DNA from: Hydrangea macrophylla
Lineage: Eukaryota > Streptophyta > Magnoliopsida > Cornales > Hydrangeaceae
Direction: 5' to 3'
DNA: 64,000 bases
NCBI GenBank assembly: GCA_033977485.1
Contig: CM066982.1
Coordinates: 12,763,218-12,827,217 of the forward strand
The notes below the pieces were generated by a model, which did not search any database, was not told where the DNA came from, and worked only from the letters and a program-made list of their open reading frames with translations. Positions 53,509 to 63,817 of this stretch are shown piece after piece. The position numbers and the translations under genes are program-made. Position 1 is the stretch's first letter, and every line of letters begins with the position of its first letter.

Positions 53509-55465
53509 CCGGCGGTCCAATATACCTCGCATCTAAATATTGTTGGATCTCATCTACACCGCCCAATACCATTATTGTACGATCATGTCCTTTGTAAATG
53601 TACTTGTGGATATATTTCACACATCTCATTCCTGCACAAACTTCTGCATTAATGTGATAGTTAAACATTTTAGAGAGATATGCATTGTATGGTACGACAT
53701 CTCGATTATCGACATCATATGTCAGACCATCATTGCGACGACGATAAATAGGATATCCATCTTGGTCCATAGTTGTTGCTTCTGAAAAGGCTTGAGGGTA
53801 TTTCTTAGTGCATCTACCATTTTCCATACAGGGTGCTTGGGGTCTACGAAAACCACATGGTCCGTGTACCATACAACGCTTGACAATATCAAAAAGTACA
53901 GGATCATCAGATGGATTGGGAAATTCAGCGCATACTGCTTTGTCTACTTGAGCACATGTTTTAATCTTGTCAGGACCCTGAAGAAATAGTAGAACGTGCA
54001 TATGTGGTAACCCGTGCTTTTGAAATTCAATTATAAAAACATGTGCAACTTTGTTACCGAACACTTTCTTTCTTTCAATCTCTTTTATCAATTTGTCTCT
54101 CTTCAACTCAAAAACACGGGCTACTAAATCTGGACGATCTGTGGAATTTTGATGTGGTAACAAAGCTGAGGTAATCTCAGGCCATCTGGGATTTGCTATC
54201 ATAGTTAGGAAAATATCTGGGTGTTGGTTATATCGTGTGATTGCCATGGAATCTTGAAAATTTTCAAACATATGTCTTGGGCTACCAATGAACGATGACG
54301 GAAAAATCATTCGTTTACCAACTTGATCAGGACCTAAGCCGTCTGCAGCAACATCTGTAAGACCTTGGTAAAGTTCAACATGGAGTTTATTTTGATTAAG
54401 CTTATAATATGTCAATCGATTTTGCTCATTTGCAGCCCAAGCATCTACCAAAAACTCTTGGAATAGTTTACCAGCTCTCAAAATTGTTGAGTACTCTGTA
54501 GGACGCTCAAACACATGATAGCTATAAAACTGCATCTGTGTTAGTCATGTAGTTGTATGTCTACTATGTACGACGTCCCATTGCCTCATTTCAGGTTCCC
54601 ATCCAAGCTCACCATACGGGAACAGTAAGACATAATGCAATGGCAAATATGCTGGGTGGCATTCATTAATCCGCATAAACTGGTTATCTCCTCTAAGATG
54701 CAAGACAATATCTCTCATTGCGCTACTCTCACTTCCATCTCCTAGTAGTATCACCGCAATCTCATCTGTTGTTGGTAGTCTATACCTTCGTCGATCTGTT
54801 TCTGTATTATAGTGAATATGAGCTCGTACATTATGGTCTCTCGCATTCGATTGTTTAAGAACTGCAGAAGCTTGACGAAATTTATCTGGAAAAATATTAT
54901 ATTGCAACAAATTGTCCTGAATAGTTTTTAACACGTCTACTCTTAAGTGTGGATTTCGACGACTAGGAACATCCAAAGCAGAATCAGGATCATAAATGTA
55001 CAATTGAGCATACATTGGATCCTGCCCTGATTGTGGTAGTATTGATCTTGTTCGATGACGCAACTCACCATGAATAGTGAATGTTGTAGGACCCCTTCCA
55101 CGAATGAGTCTTGCATCCATTTTAACACCCAGACTTGTAAAAGCATTAGGTGCATTGTACCCTCTAGTATAACGGCGAAATGAAGTCGCTTGCAGGCTCA
55201 CTCCATCATACAACTGTTGAAGTTGTTGAGGGGGTGTTTTAAGAAGAGAAAGCTTGATTTTTCCTTGCAAACAACATGTTCCAAAAAGAGGATTTCTCTT
55301 AGATGAATTGACTAACTTTTCATCCATCCAATGTAATGCAGAGCAGTAAGGGCATTCCACATCCATCTCACCTAGAAAATGCTGACCTGGACTTATCTGT
55401 ACCGGAGCAACAACTCTTGTGATGCCTTCTAATTCATCATCACTAACATAATCTTCGTCTATGTA
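53509..55465 (-). pseudogene. Helitron Rep: zinc-finger-like start and HUH/Y2 nuclease
   Basis: The exon begins after a CAG acceptor (55466-55468) with YIDEDYVSDDELEGITRVVA. CPYCSALHW and GTCC form the Cys-rich start. Then come NAFTSLGVKMDARLIRGRGP, FTIHGELRHRTRSILPQSGQ, PTTDEIAVILLGD, and LPLHYVLLFPYGELGWEPEM. A TGA at 54545-54547 (from CGA) precedes LTQMQFYSYHVFERP. The Helitron_like_N core follows, with the two-His HGLPHMHVLLFL at 54016-53981 and the paired tyrosines of CVKYIHKYIYKGHDRT near 53610 (Tyr four residues apart). It nicks and rejoins DNA ends during transposition. The frame is lost near 53508. Confidence 0.92.
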
Positions 55466-55565
55466 CTGATTTGTCGTAATTGGGGTACATAGTTATTTAA
55501 TTACATGAATAAATTAAAATTGCATGATCAATAGAACAAATATTGCAAATAGACAGGTAATATAC

Positions 55566-56361
55566 GTTCTGAATATTTTGTGGAGTTGAGGAATGTTCAA
55601 CAGGTGTTGTGATGGCTTCACTTAGCTCAATAATAGCAAATTCTTCACCAAGATTACGTGGAGGAAGCATGGAGTGTAAGTGCACTTTGCGTTGGTGGTA
55701 TATGACAATTTACCACGCTATCTTCCATAGGTAGTGGAGTTCTTCTACAAATAGAACTATAAACCTGATTAGTTGTATCTGGAGGTGTTGTGCACGTAGA
55801 TGATGGCACAAAAGAATTTACAACAGTTGGCCGTTTAGAAGGATTTGGAGGTATTTTATTCGAAACAGACTCTGATGAAATCACTTCGCGTCGACGACGA
55901 CGACTCGGTGTCGTAGAGGGAAAACCGAGTGGTTGGGTTATCTGACGTGTAGAGCACCTTTCATTCCATTCCCGTTCTCGTCGAGTGCATTGGGCTAATG
56001 AAACTTTTGATACAGAAGTATAATTGGGTTCATGTAGTTCTTGCAAAACAGACTCCTCGCGTCGACGACACCTCGGTCTGGGTAATGGATGTGCAGCGCA
56101 CCCTTCATTTCGTTCTCGTTCTCGTTCTCGTTCTCGTCGAGCACGTTGGGCTAACGAAGATTCTGATAGAGAATTATCATTGGGTTTCATTCGAGGTAGT
56201 TCTTGTAAAATAGAATCTTCGTGTTGAAGACGGCTCAGAGTCACAGAAGGACAATTAGTTGGTCGGGTTAATTGACGTGTAGAGCACGATTCATTCTGTT
56301 CTCGTTCTCGTCGAGCACGTTGGGCTAGCAAAGCTTTTGATAGATAATTATCATTGGGTGC
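55566..56361 (-). pseudogene. Helitron N-terminal exon with Arg-rich repeats
   Basis: Starts after TTTTTTAG with APNDNYLSKALLAQRARRER and holds three diverged copies of a unit of about 50 residues: LAQRARREREQNESCSTRQL, LAQRARRERERERERNEGCA and LAQCTRREREWNERCSTRQI. Each is followed by a Pro/Ser stretch with SRRR or RCRRRE. A frameshift near 55685 is needed to continue into LHSMLPPRNLGEEFAIIELS, ending at a GTATAT donor (55561-55565). Basic, repetitive, probably disordered, DNA- or RNA-binding by charge. Repeats of this kind at the Helitron N-terminus are uncommon in my experience. Confidence 0.75.
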
Positions 56362-57344
56362 CTAAAAAATATCTCGTAGAGATCAATTTCATCTATAATC
56401 TTGAAGTACCAGAAAAACTATTTGCAATTTGTAGTGAATAAGAGCAATTTTGCCAATCTTGAATTACCAAGAAAACTATTGCCAATTTTTTTTTTTTTGG
56501 TAAGTATTTTATGCTGGCAATACATTCATGATTTGAATAAAAGTTATTTTGTAAATAAGTGTTCACTTTTATTTTCTTTTGATGTGTTATATAATTATCA
56601 TATTGTGATTGAAATTTATTTGAAGAGAATGTTCAATTTATTTTTTGTCTTTTGAGTTATTCTTAATGTTGGCTGTTGAATTTAGTATGTTACAAATATA
56701 AATAAGCAATTTAGAAAATGAATGTTCATTTTTGTTTATTTTATTTTATTTAAATTTTAAACTTCTGAAGTATTAGATGATGAATATTGTCATTTTGTCA
56801 TTTAAATAGAAATAAGTTATATTACTATCATATTGTCATTATGTTCAAATATAAATAAATCAAATTTTATGAATAATTCTTCGACTAATTATTTTCTTTT
56901 GAAGTGGTATTATTTTTTGTTGTTTATGTTAGAAAATATAACCAAAAGCAATACTTAAACAAATGTTCGACTTTTTTTGTTTTTCTTTTCAAGTATTATA
57001 TGATATTTATATTGTCATTTTGATTATTCGAAACATAAATAAAGCAATTTCATAAATGATTGTTCAACTTACTATTTTAATTTGACTGTGTGTATATATT
57101 GTAAGTTAGAAATTATTTTAAAAAGGATTTATTGTTAACTAATGTTCAGCGTATTTTTGTTTTCTTTTGAAGTATTGTCATTCTTTGTTGTTTACATCTA
57201 TATGTTCAGACTATACAGTAAATAATTTAATAAATGAAATGACAGTAATCATATATTTAAATCAGCATATATACTATCAGCATAAATTAACAGTGAAAAC
57301 TATAAATTAACTATAGTAACAGCATAAATAGTAACAACATTTAC
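56362..57344. other. AT-rich intron-like stretch upstream of the Helitron N-terminal exon
   Basis: About 980 bp, strongly AT-rich, with TTTTGAAGTATTAT-type words recurring at roughly 100-200-bp spacing. No gene seen. If the 57345-57839 exons belong to the Helitron gene, this is its largest intron. Confidence 0.45.
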
Positions 57345-57839
57345 CTGATTTTCCTTCTCTTTTCCTTTTACAGAAGAGCTTGCCTTTTCTTTTCCTTTTG
57401 CATTTTTCTTTAAAAATTTTGCGAATAAATAAAGTGAGTTTGACAAAATAAAGGACAATAAGTATAAACAACAACCCCAAAAATGAAAATGAAATAACAA
57501 ATGGTGGGCTTACCGAAAGAATGATTTCAGCATAACCATCTCTCTCATCACGAAAAGTGATGCCCATGTTTTTAGTCCGAAGAAAATTAACCTAATATTT
57601 TATTGTATAAATCATAAATACATATAAATCATAACTAATTGAGCATAACAATTTTTTATAAAATAAATATTAACTTACAGTTTCCTCCAGTTCTTTCTCC
57701 AACTGTAACAGGTGTAATAAAAAAATCAATAAATTATGTAATTATGAATTTCTCTTATGTTATATGCTAAGAGATTATTATACAAATAAAGTAAACTTAC
57801 GACAGATTCTTTAGCCTTAAAAATTGTGTATTTTGCCAT
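57345..57839 (-). CDS. Predicted small exons, possible 5' part of the Helitron gene
   Basis: Four short exons fit consensus splice sites, and all break between codons. 57839-57801 gives MAKYTIFKAKESV (donor GTAAGT). 57702-57679 gives LEKELEET (acceptor GTTACAG, donor GTAAGTT). 57591-57514 gives VNFLRTKNMGITFRDERDGY plus AEIILS (donor GTAAGC). 57407-57345 gives KNAKGKEKASSSVKGKEKEN plus Q (donor GTAAAT; weak acceptor). The exon at 56361 also begins between codons, so the set can be joined to the Helitron protein without a shift. I do not recognise the peptide; it is charged, first helical and then Lys-rich. A separate small gene is the alternative. Confidence 0.4.
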
Positions 57840-57853
57840 TGATTAACTGTAAC

Positions 57854-58175
57854 AAAATTGAAAAAAATACCACCAAAGAAAAAGAATAAGAATCATACTA
57901 TTAATTATTTACGAAAAAGAATATAAACCTTACACATTTTTCTCATTCATTAGCATGAATAGTAACAGATTAAATTACAAAAAAGAAAGAATAAACAAAC
58001 ACTTAATAAATTACGAAAAACTCATCATTACTCATTAAATGGCTTAGAAATTTCATTATAATAACATTCTCATTTAATAAAAGTTAAAATAATTACAAAA
58101 TTATCCACGAAAATTAATTTAAACAACTAAAAGTAGAAAATATCTAAGAAAAAAACTAAATAAAAACTAATTTTT
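57854..58175. other. AT-rich spacer
   Basis: About 320 bp without a recognisable gene or Helitron 5' end. Confidence 0.4.
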
Positions 58176-58620
58176 TTATTCATCTTCACGACCTTCGTTC
58201 ATCGCCAATGTCTTTTCCACGTCTGCCACGACTTTTGAACATAAGAAATCAAACTCCTCATCCTCCAACATTTCTCTTAGAGTTTTCAAGTCCTTAAAAT
58301 CATTTTGTAAATTTCTGTATAATGTTTTCTTAGGCCACTCATTTGGAAGTGTGTTGACTATCGCGTACACCAAATCGCTTCATGGAGACGAAATCCTCTT
58401 CTCAGAAGTTCATTGAATACATTTTCCTTTTTCAATATATGATCTATAACTCCTACACCCGAAGCCATTTGTGTTGTCTCAAAGTCTATCCATAATGGGT
58501 GGATATCGCGCTCAGCTTCCTCTAATAGTTCAAGAAAGTCTGATGCATCATCCGGTTGGTGTCTATTTAATATATCTTCAACATCGTTCCAACAATATGG
58601 TAGCGAATCACCTATTATTT
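58176..58620 (-). pseudogene. C-terminal fragment of an unknown protein, cut by the CACTA element
   Basis: The - strand frame gives EIIGDSLPYCWNDVEDILNR, HQPDDASDFLELLEEAERDI, HPLWIDFETTQMASGVGVID and HILKKENVFNELLRRGFRLH. A one-base shift near 58372 then gives DLVYAIVNTLPNEWPKKTLY, DFKDLKTLREMLEDEEFDFL and a stop after NEGREDE. It is acidic and mostly helical, and I do not recognise it. Its 5' side is cut at 58621 by the CACTA terminus; the apparent start Met lies inside the CACTA end and is not original. It could be a Helitron passenger or an unrelated older gene. Confidence 0.45.
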
Positions 58621-59070
58621 CACTACAACAAAAATGGGGTTTTGCAAGGAAGCTTGGCAAGGAAATGTTAATTTTCTTGCTAAAAGTATAGTATTAGCAA
58701 GGAAATATTATTTTGTTGCTAAAGGGCTGAAAGGCATACGCATTTGGCAACGAAAATCTTTTTTCCTTGCCAAAAGTGTAGTTTTTGGCAACGAAATATT
58801 ATTTTCCTTGCAAATAGTAAATTATTTGGCAATGAAAAATCAATTTCCTTGCTAAAAGTATGTTTTGGCAAGGAAATTGCTATTCCTTGCCTAAAGTTCA
58901 GTAAATATTGTGAAAATAATTTATGGCAAGGAAACGTATTTCCTTGCTAAAAACATATTTTAGCAAGAAATTATTTCTTCCTTGCCTAAAGTTCAATCTA
59001 AAATAAAAAAATTGAGAAAAATCCAATTTTGCAAGGAAATAAGTTTCCTTGCCAAACACTTTTGGTTTCC
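58621..59070. repeat. CACTA subterminal repeats
   Basis: About a dozen GGCAAGGAAA/GGCAACGAAA words and their inverse TTTCCTTGC, alternating in orientation at about 20-45-bp spacing, with TAAAAGTA or AAAGTTCA between them. In En/Spm elements such repeats are the binding sites of the element's regulatory protein. Confidence 0.85.
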
Positions 59071-59118
59071 CTCTCAAAACAAAGGAAAGGGGGAAAAACT
59101 AATTTCTATCTAATTAAA

Positions 59119-59120
59119 AA

Positions 59121-59162
<42 letters not shown>

Positions 59163-59251
59163 AGGAGAAGAGAGAGAGAAACGACTCTTCCCGCCGCCCA
59201 CCGGTTGCACGCCGTCGCCGATCGCAGTCTGCTGTGGCTCTAATCTCCAGG

Positions 59252-59299
<48 letters not shown>

Positions 59300-59315
59300 A
59301 CACACACACATGCAA
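59119..59315. repeat. (GA)n and (CT)n/(CA)n microsatellites around a GC-rich segment
   Basis: (GA)n at 59123-59153 with a G9-10 run, (CT)n at 59251-59295 and (CA)n after it, flanking a GC-rich segment (59188-59248) that ends CTCCAG before GTTTCT. That layout resembles a plant 5' untranslated exon and the start of its intron. ORFs here are by-products of the repeats. Confidence 0.7.
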
Positions 59316-62300
59316 AATATGTGCTCTGTTTGGTTTAGGTTCTCTACAGATTTTGGATTAATTGAGGGGAAAAATAGGGTTCATTTTTAAACCACCCACT
59401 CAAATCAATGGCAAATCCTAGGGTTCATGCTGATCACTCTCATATTTCTACCAAGCTACCTTCCTGATAATTATAAGAATTCAATTTCTATGGTAATTGA
59501 TGCAGGGAAAGATAATTTTGATCATTCACTCTCTTCATGTAAATTGTAAACCACTAGTTGATGCGTTGGTCACTGATTCATTGCATTGGGTAATTGACTC
59601 TTGCCCTCATTTGGTAATTTACTCTTGCCCTCTTGAGGAGCTGTTGAGTCAGAGATAATTTTGCTTTGCTGCAAAGTTGCTAAAGCTCGAAAGAGTTGGT
59701 TGGTGTTTGGTAGCTACAATGTCGGTTTGATTTTTGGTTTTTTATTTGTCTTTTAGTTATTTTAGTGAGATAGAGATTTGAGTGGTGATCCTATATTTGC
59801 ACCACAATGGACATTTTTGGTTGCCAACATTGTTCTGATATAGGCTCAACAGAGTTAATGTTAGTGATGTCCTTGAAAGATAAAAAGACAATGAAGATTC
59901 AATGTTCCTTTTGGTGCAGATGATTGATCTCCAGACCATATGGAATTGACTCAGTTTAGGTGGTGAATATTTATTACCATCAACCCAATATTCATTGCAA
60001 CTTTGTAAGTTTTGTTTGTATGTATACTAGCTAATAATGCAGCCAAGAATAATATATAGTTTGGAAACTAGGATTTCCAAGGAGATTTTTCTGGGATTTA
60101 AGTTGGCCATTGAACTGTTGGTAGTTTGAACTTTTTTGGAGCTTAAACTTAATATTGTGTTCCAACATCATGTTAATTCAATTATTCTTAAAGACTAAAA
60201 TATAAAATTTGGGTGAAAGTAGTACCTATAGCCCTTTTTTGGCTTTTGGCCTCATCAATAGAAAGCATTTCTAAGGAAAATTCTTCAATAGAAACTACTC
60301 CCAAATTTATAATTCCTCTATTATTCTTTTGGTTTTACAATTTTCTTTTTCTTTTTCTTTTTTTTTTCTAGGCAAAAAGAGTAGGAAGGGAGACCATAGT
60401 AACTACTCTTTTATTCTGTTTGGAACCCATGAAAGGAGGAGTCTATATATAACTGTTACAAAGTAGGGGTTTTTAGACGCTTTTTTCTAATTGATTCATA
60501 CCTTAACCCAATCTTACCAAATATGACCCAAATGCTGGCCTAGTAATAGTCTTTTGTGATTCCCCTGCAATATATAATCTTTAGTGATTTTCATTGCGGG
60601 ATTCGAATTCAGGACCTACTACGCACCAAACCACTTGGAAGTAAGCCACCATTACTCATTATATTATGTATGGTCACTATTCCTTGTGTTCGGGTGATAA
60701 TTTGCTTTTCAGTTTGAACTTAGTAATTCATAAATCTATGACGGAAATGTAGTGGGATTACTCATTATGTTATGTATGGTCACTATTACTTACAAAATAT
60801 GTGCATTGTAGCTTTAGATCATTCATTCCCTCTCTAGTAGAAATGTATTTCTTAGTACACTTTCACAATATTACGTCACTGAGTTAAAAATTATAGTGGT
60901 TGAGGTTGTGTTAATTGTTGTTAAATCCTCCGTTAAGAATTTTAAATTTGCTGGTACTTCATTACTACATGTTTTCTATGAACCATTCAGATCTTCGGAT
61001 TAGTTTTATGACAATTTGTTTGCATTTACGTTGGATAATTATTTACATTGAAGAAATATCATACTTTAAAATAAAATTAAGGATTTCCGTAAGCTATTGT
61101 TTTTAGTTATTTATAAAAAAAATTGATTGTTTATGATAGCGGGTATGGAGTAGGACAATTTTTTATTTTTTTATTTTTACCTTTAGCATCAAACCATACT
61201 TGGATATTCCTTTCATTGAATATTCCTTTGCATATATCTTATTCTGGTGCTTGCTCTAGTTTGTTTTCTAGTGTCAGATTTGAATAATGAGAATAACCAA
61301 AAAGATTTTGACTAAGGTTATCTGATATGTCATATGATATATTTTAGTATTAGAGGTTGATGAGCTTTGTGAGTCAAGCTGTCGGGTATCAAGGATGGGG
61401 CTTCTTGGTAATCACTAAATACATCTCTCTATGGTCCCCAATGAACCGTTATTGAAATCCAAGGGAAAAAAATAGCCACTTTTGAATTGATTTTTTTAGG
61501 CGTATAGTGTCGGTAGTATCAACCCTTGTGGTACCTTAGTGATCGTTACGCTTGTGATTCAGAAACAGCTATGTCTAACAGGTTGGAGGTTAATGTCGCG
61601 CCCCTTTCCTTTATGTTACAGTGGTTACTGAATGTTTTCAAAACCTTGCTTGTACCACTAGTGAATCAAATGCACTACAAATCTCAACATGGGTCTCTGG
61701 ATGATTCCAACTCTAATGAGACTGGACTTATACTTGGATACTTAGCCACGATAAAATGCTAGATAAGATAGATTATGTGCACTTCACTTTGCATATATAA
61801 CTCTAATACTTAATAACTTCTTGTTATTTTTTATCAGTAATAAGGATAAGGATATTTGATGGTATTCATCAAATAAAATGATGAAGCATGATTGAATACA
61901 CTTGTTGGAGGGAGTGGTTGGCTTTCTTTATTGTGAATCGTGTGTACTAATGTGACATGTAATTAATTGAAGAATAGAAAAATAAATGAAAAGAAGCAGA
62001 TAGTATTGGTCATCAAATTATATCTCAGCCAGAATATATTCTGAGAGTTGGAATTACATCATTATGTATGGACAACTCATTTCGTGGGGCTGAATCCCGA
62101 CAAACTCACTACTCACAGTCCAAAATGGTAATCTAGCTGGGAAAGGAGCTATCAACCATGATTACATATCGAGCAAGCATAGATTTTGGACAAGAAAAAC
62201 TGCAACATCTAAAAAATCTGAGGCAAAAAGAACCAAATAATCTAGTATGTGTACATTGTTTATTTACAAGAAACATAAAAAAGACTAGACTGGAACTTGC

Positions 62301-62689
62301 AAAGTCTAGTGTAGGCTTTGCCTTGAAAGTCGACGAACTTCAAATTTCTCTGTTCTTGGACCTAACTTTGTCTCGTGTGGTAACTGTCAGTTCATTATCT
62401 TCCTAACCATCTTAGCCAATTCTATCAGAAACTTCCTATATATAGGTGATTGTTGGAATGTTTTAAGTCGAATCCTGCCAATTTTTTTTCTTCGATAAGT
62501 AGGTTGAAATCCAGAGTCAAGACATTTGGTGTGTAATATGATTCAGACATTCATATTTAAGTGTCTTATGCAAGTGCATGTATGTGTGAATACCAAGTGA
62601 ATTTAACTTCTAAAAATCTGTGCTATGCTCTCACCAGTTGGGTACACAAACTAATGGTCCTGGATTCTAATTGTGTTCATACCATGCAG
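59316..62689. other. Long stretch inside or next to the CACTA element, no gene recognised
   Basis: About 3.4 kb, AT-rich, intron-like. ORFs up to 78 codons (for example 61526-61762) are unrecognised. A tRNA-like B-box sits near 60600. The stretch may include introns of the captured fragment(s). Confidence 0.4.
60585..60665 (-). repeat. Possible SINE relic with B-box-like word
   Basis: On the - strand TCCAAGTGGTTTGGTGCG is followed about 15 bp later by GAATTCGAATCCC, which resembles the B-box of RNA polymerase III promoters. The A-box match is weak and no poly-A/T tail or target duplication is evident. Confidence 0.25.
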
Positions 62690-62777
62690 GAGGAGGCTGG
62701 AAAAGCGGATTTATATTCCTCTTCCAAACTTTGAGAGTAGTAAAGAGCTTATTCGGATCGATTTGAAAATGGTTGAG
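62690..62777 (+). pseudogene. Isolated exon of katanin p60 (AAA ATPase)
   Basis: 88 bp between an ATGCAG acceptor and a GTAAAG donor. It encodes RRLEKRIYIPLPNFESSKEL plus IRIDLKMVE, which closely matches the katanin p60 catalytic subunit after the second region of homology of the AAA domain (family text: RRRLEKRIYIPLPNFESRKE). The frame is open, with three replacements at normally conserved sites (R to S, N to D, T to M). Katanin p60 severs microtubules; a full protein has about 520 residues. No other katanin exon was found on either side, so this is a fragment, probably captured by a transposon. Confidence 0.8.
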
Positions 62778-63527
62778 GTAAAGTCGCTTCCCGTTCTATT
62801 CTCAAGCATATGTTTGGACATGGAATTGACACTTTAGCCTTAGTTTGGTTCATAGATTTAGTGAGGGAAACAAAAAGAAAACTAAAAGAAAAACACTTCA
62901 CTTTCTTTGGTAAATAATGAGAACAAAGAACGGAGAACACTTATTTTTTTTCCTCATCTACTCAGCAAACCAAATGCAGCCTGACTTTGTGTCTTTATGC
63001 AGTATTCTAACCGAAATAGCTTTACCATCACTCAAACTTTATAATTTACAAGAACCGATCAATCGTTATTATGGAATTAAAAAAAAAGGATGATATTAAA
63101 AAAAATTCAACCTAAAAATAGGGATAAACACACCCAAAAATTCTAAACTAGTATTATTAAAGAAAATTCAACCTTTTTTTTCAATGAAAATTTGTTTGCT
63201 TTGCATTTACTTAAATTTGTTTGCTTTGCATTTACTTTTTAGAGGAAATCCTCTTTGAAATGCACGGTTTAGTAACTAAATGCTTAACTAGCATTATTTT
63301 TTATGTACTGACTTGTTCCAACTTTTGCATCAATCTGATTATTTGTATTTTCCTTTTGAGTATTATTATTTTGTCACACTTATGGCAAGGAAGGCATCAC
63401 ATGTTGCTCTGGAGTGCACTCTTTAGTCACACCCAAATATGGTCCAATTTTTAACCCCTTTGATGTATCAACTAACTTGATATTTTGTTTTGGAAAAATA
63501 ACTTCCATCTACCAATCTTCTTTGTAG
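62778..63527. other. Non-coding stretch between the two gene fragments
   Basis: AT-rich, including a short tandem duplication TTTGTTTGCTTTGCATTTAC at 63191-63238. No gene seen. Confidence 0.5.
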
Positions 63528-63817
63528 GTTATTCTTGGCAAGGACCTTACTGCATCAAGGCTCACTCTTTTTGACATCACAAAACGAGTTTGTGATGCAG
63601 TGCAAGCTAGGGCGGAACAAGGTTGGAGCTCTGAGTCTCCATTTTGTCATGGTAGGCATTCACTGAGTTTTTATGCTTTGGCACTGAGGTCTTGTGTTTC
63701 TTAGGAAATTCATGGGTTGCTTCGGCAAGGTGTTTCGATCGACAACGTCTTCTCTCAACTATCACCTTGGGCTTCTACTTTCTTTGAATTCTTGACGTCC
63801 TTTTAGAAAACAGGTGC
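63528..63817 (+). pseudogene. Degenerate fragment of PPi:fructose-6-phosphate 1-phosphotransferase (PFP, probably beta subunit)
   Basis: After a TTTGTAG acceptor, [20 protein letters not shown] plus [11 protein letters not shown] matches PFP (family text: VILGEEVAASKLTLFD.TKQ). The next stretch is scrambled by small indels. 63704-63808 then gives [20 protein letters not shown] plus [10 protein letters not shown], continuing PFP. A TAG at 63806-63808, created by a small deletion where the family has PPFI.KQ, ends it, and AACAG before GTGCAC marks the old exon end near 63815. PFP is a cytosolic glycolytic enzyme of about 560 residues; only about 75 are represented. It is on the same strand as the katanin exon. 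Confidence 0.82.

Larger units (their letters stand above)
50472..57839 (-). mobile_element. RepHel Helitron (coding, decayed)
   Basis: Defined by the 3' terminus at 50472 and the transposase gene on the - strand, whose first predicted exon starts at 57839. The true 5' end (TC...) was not located and lies at or beyond 57840. The gene carries the HUH nuclease with Y2 tyrosines and a Pif1-family helicase, the two enzymes used for rolling-circle transposition. At least four in-frame stops and three frameshifts make it inactive. The terminus at 49935 could instead be this element's end, if the one at 50472 belongs to a nested copy. Confidence 0.75.

Noticed and set aside
59029..59361. 110-codon ORF and its - strand counterparts
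   Set aside because: Composed of GA/CT dinucleotide repeats (RERERE, SLSLSL); no domain.
62690..63817. A functional katanin or PFP gene
   Set aside because: Only one katanin exon and about 75 PFP residues are present, and PFP has a premature stop and indels.
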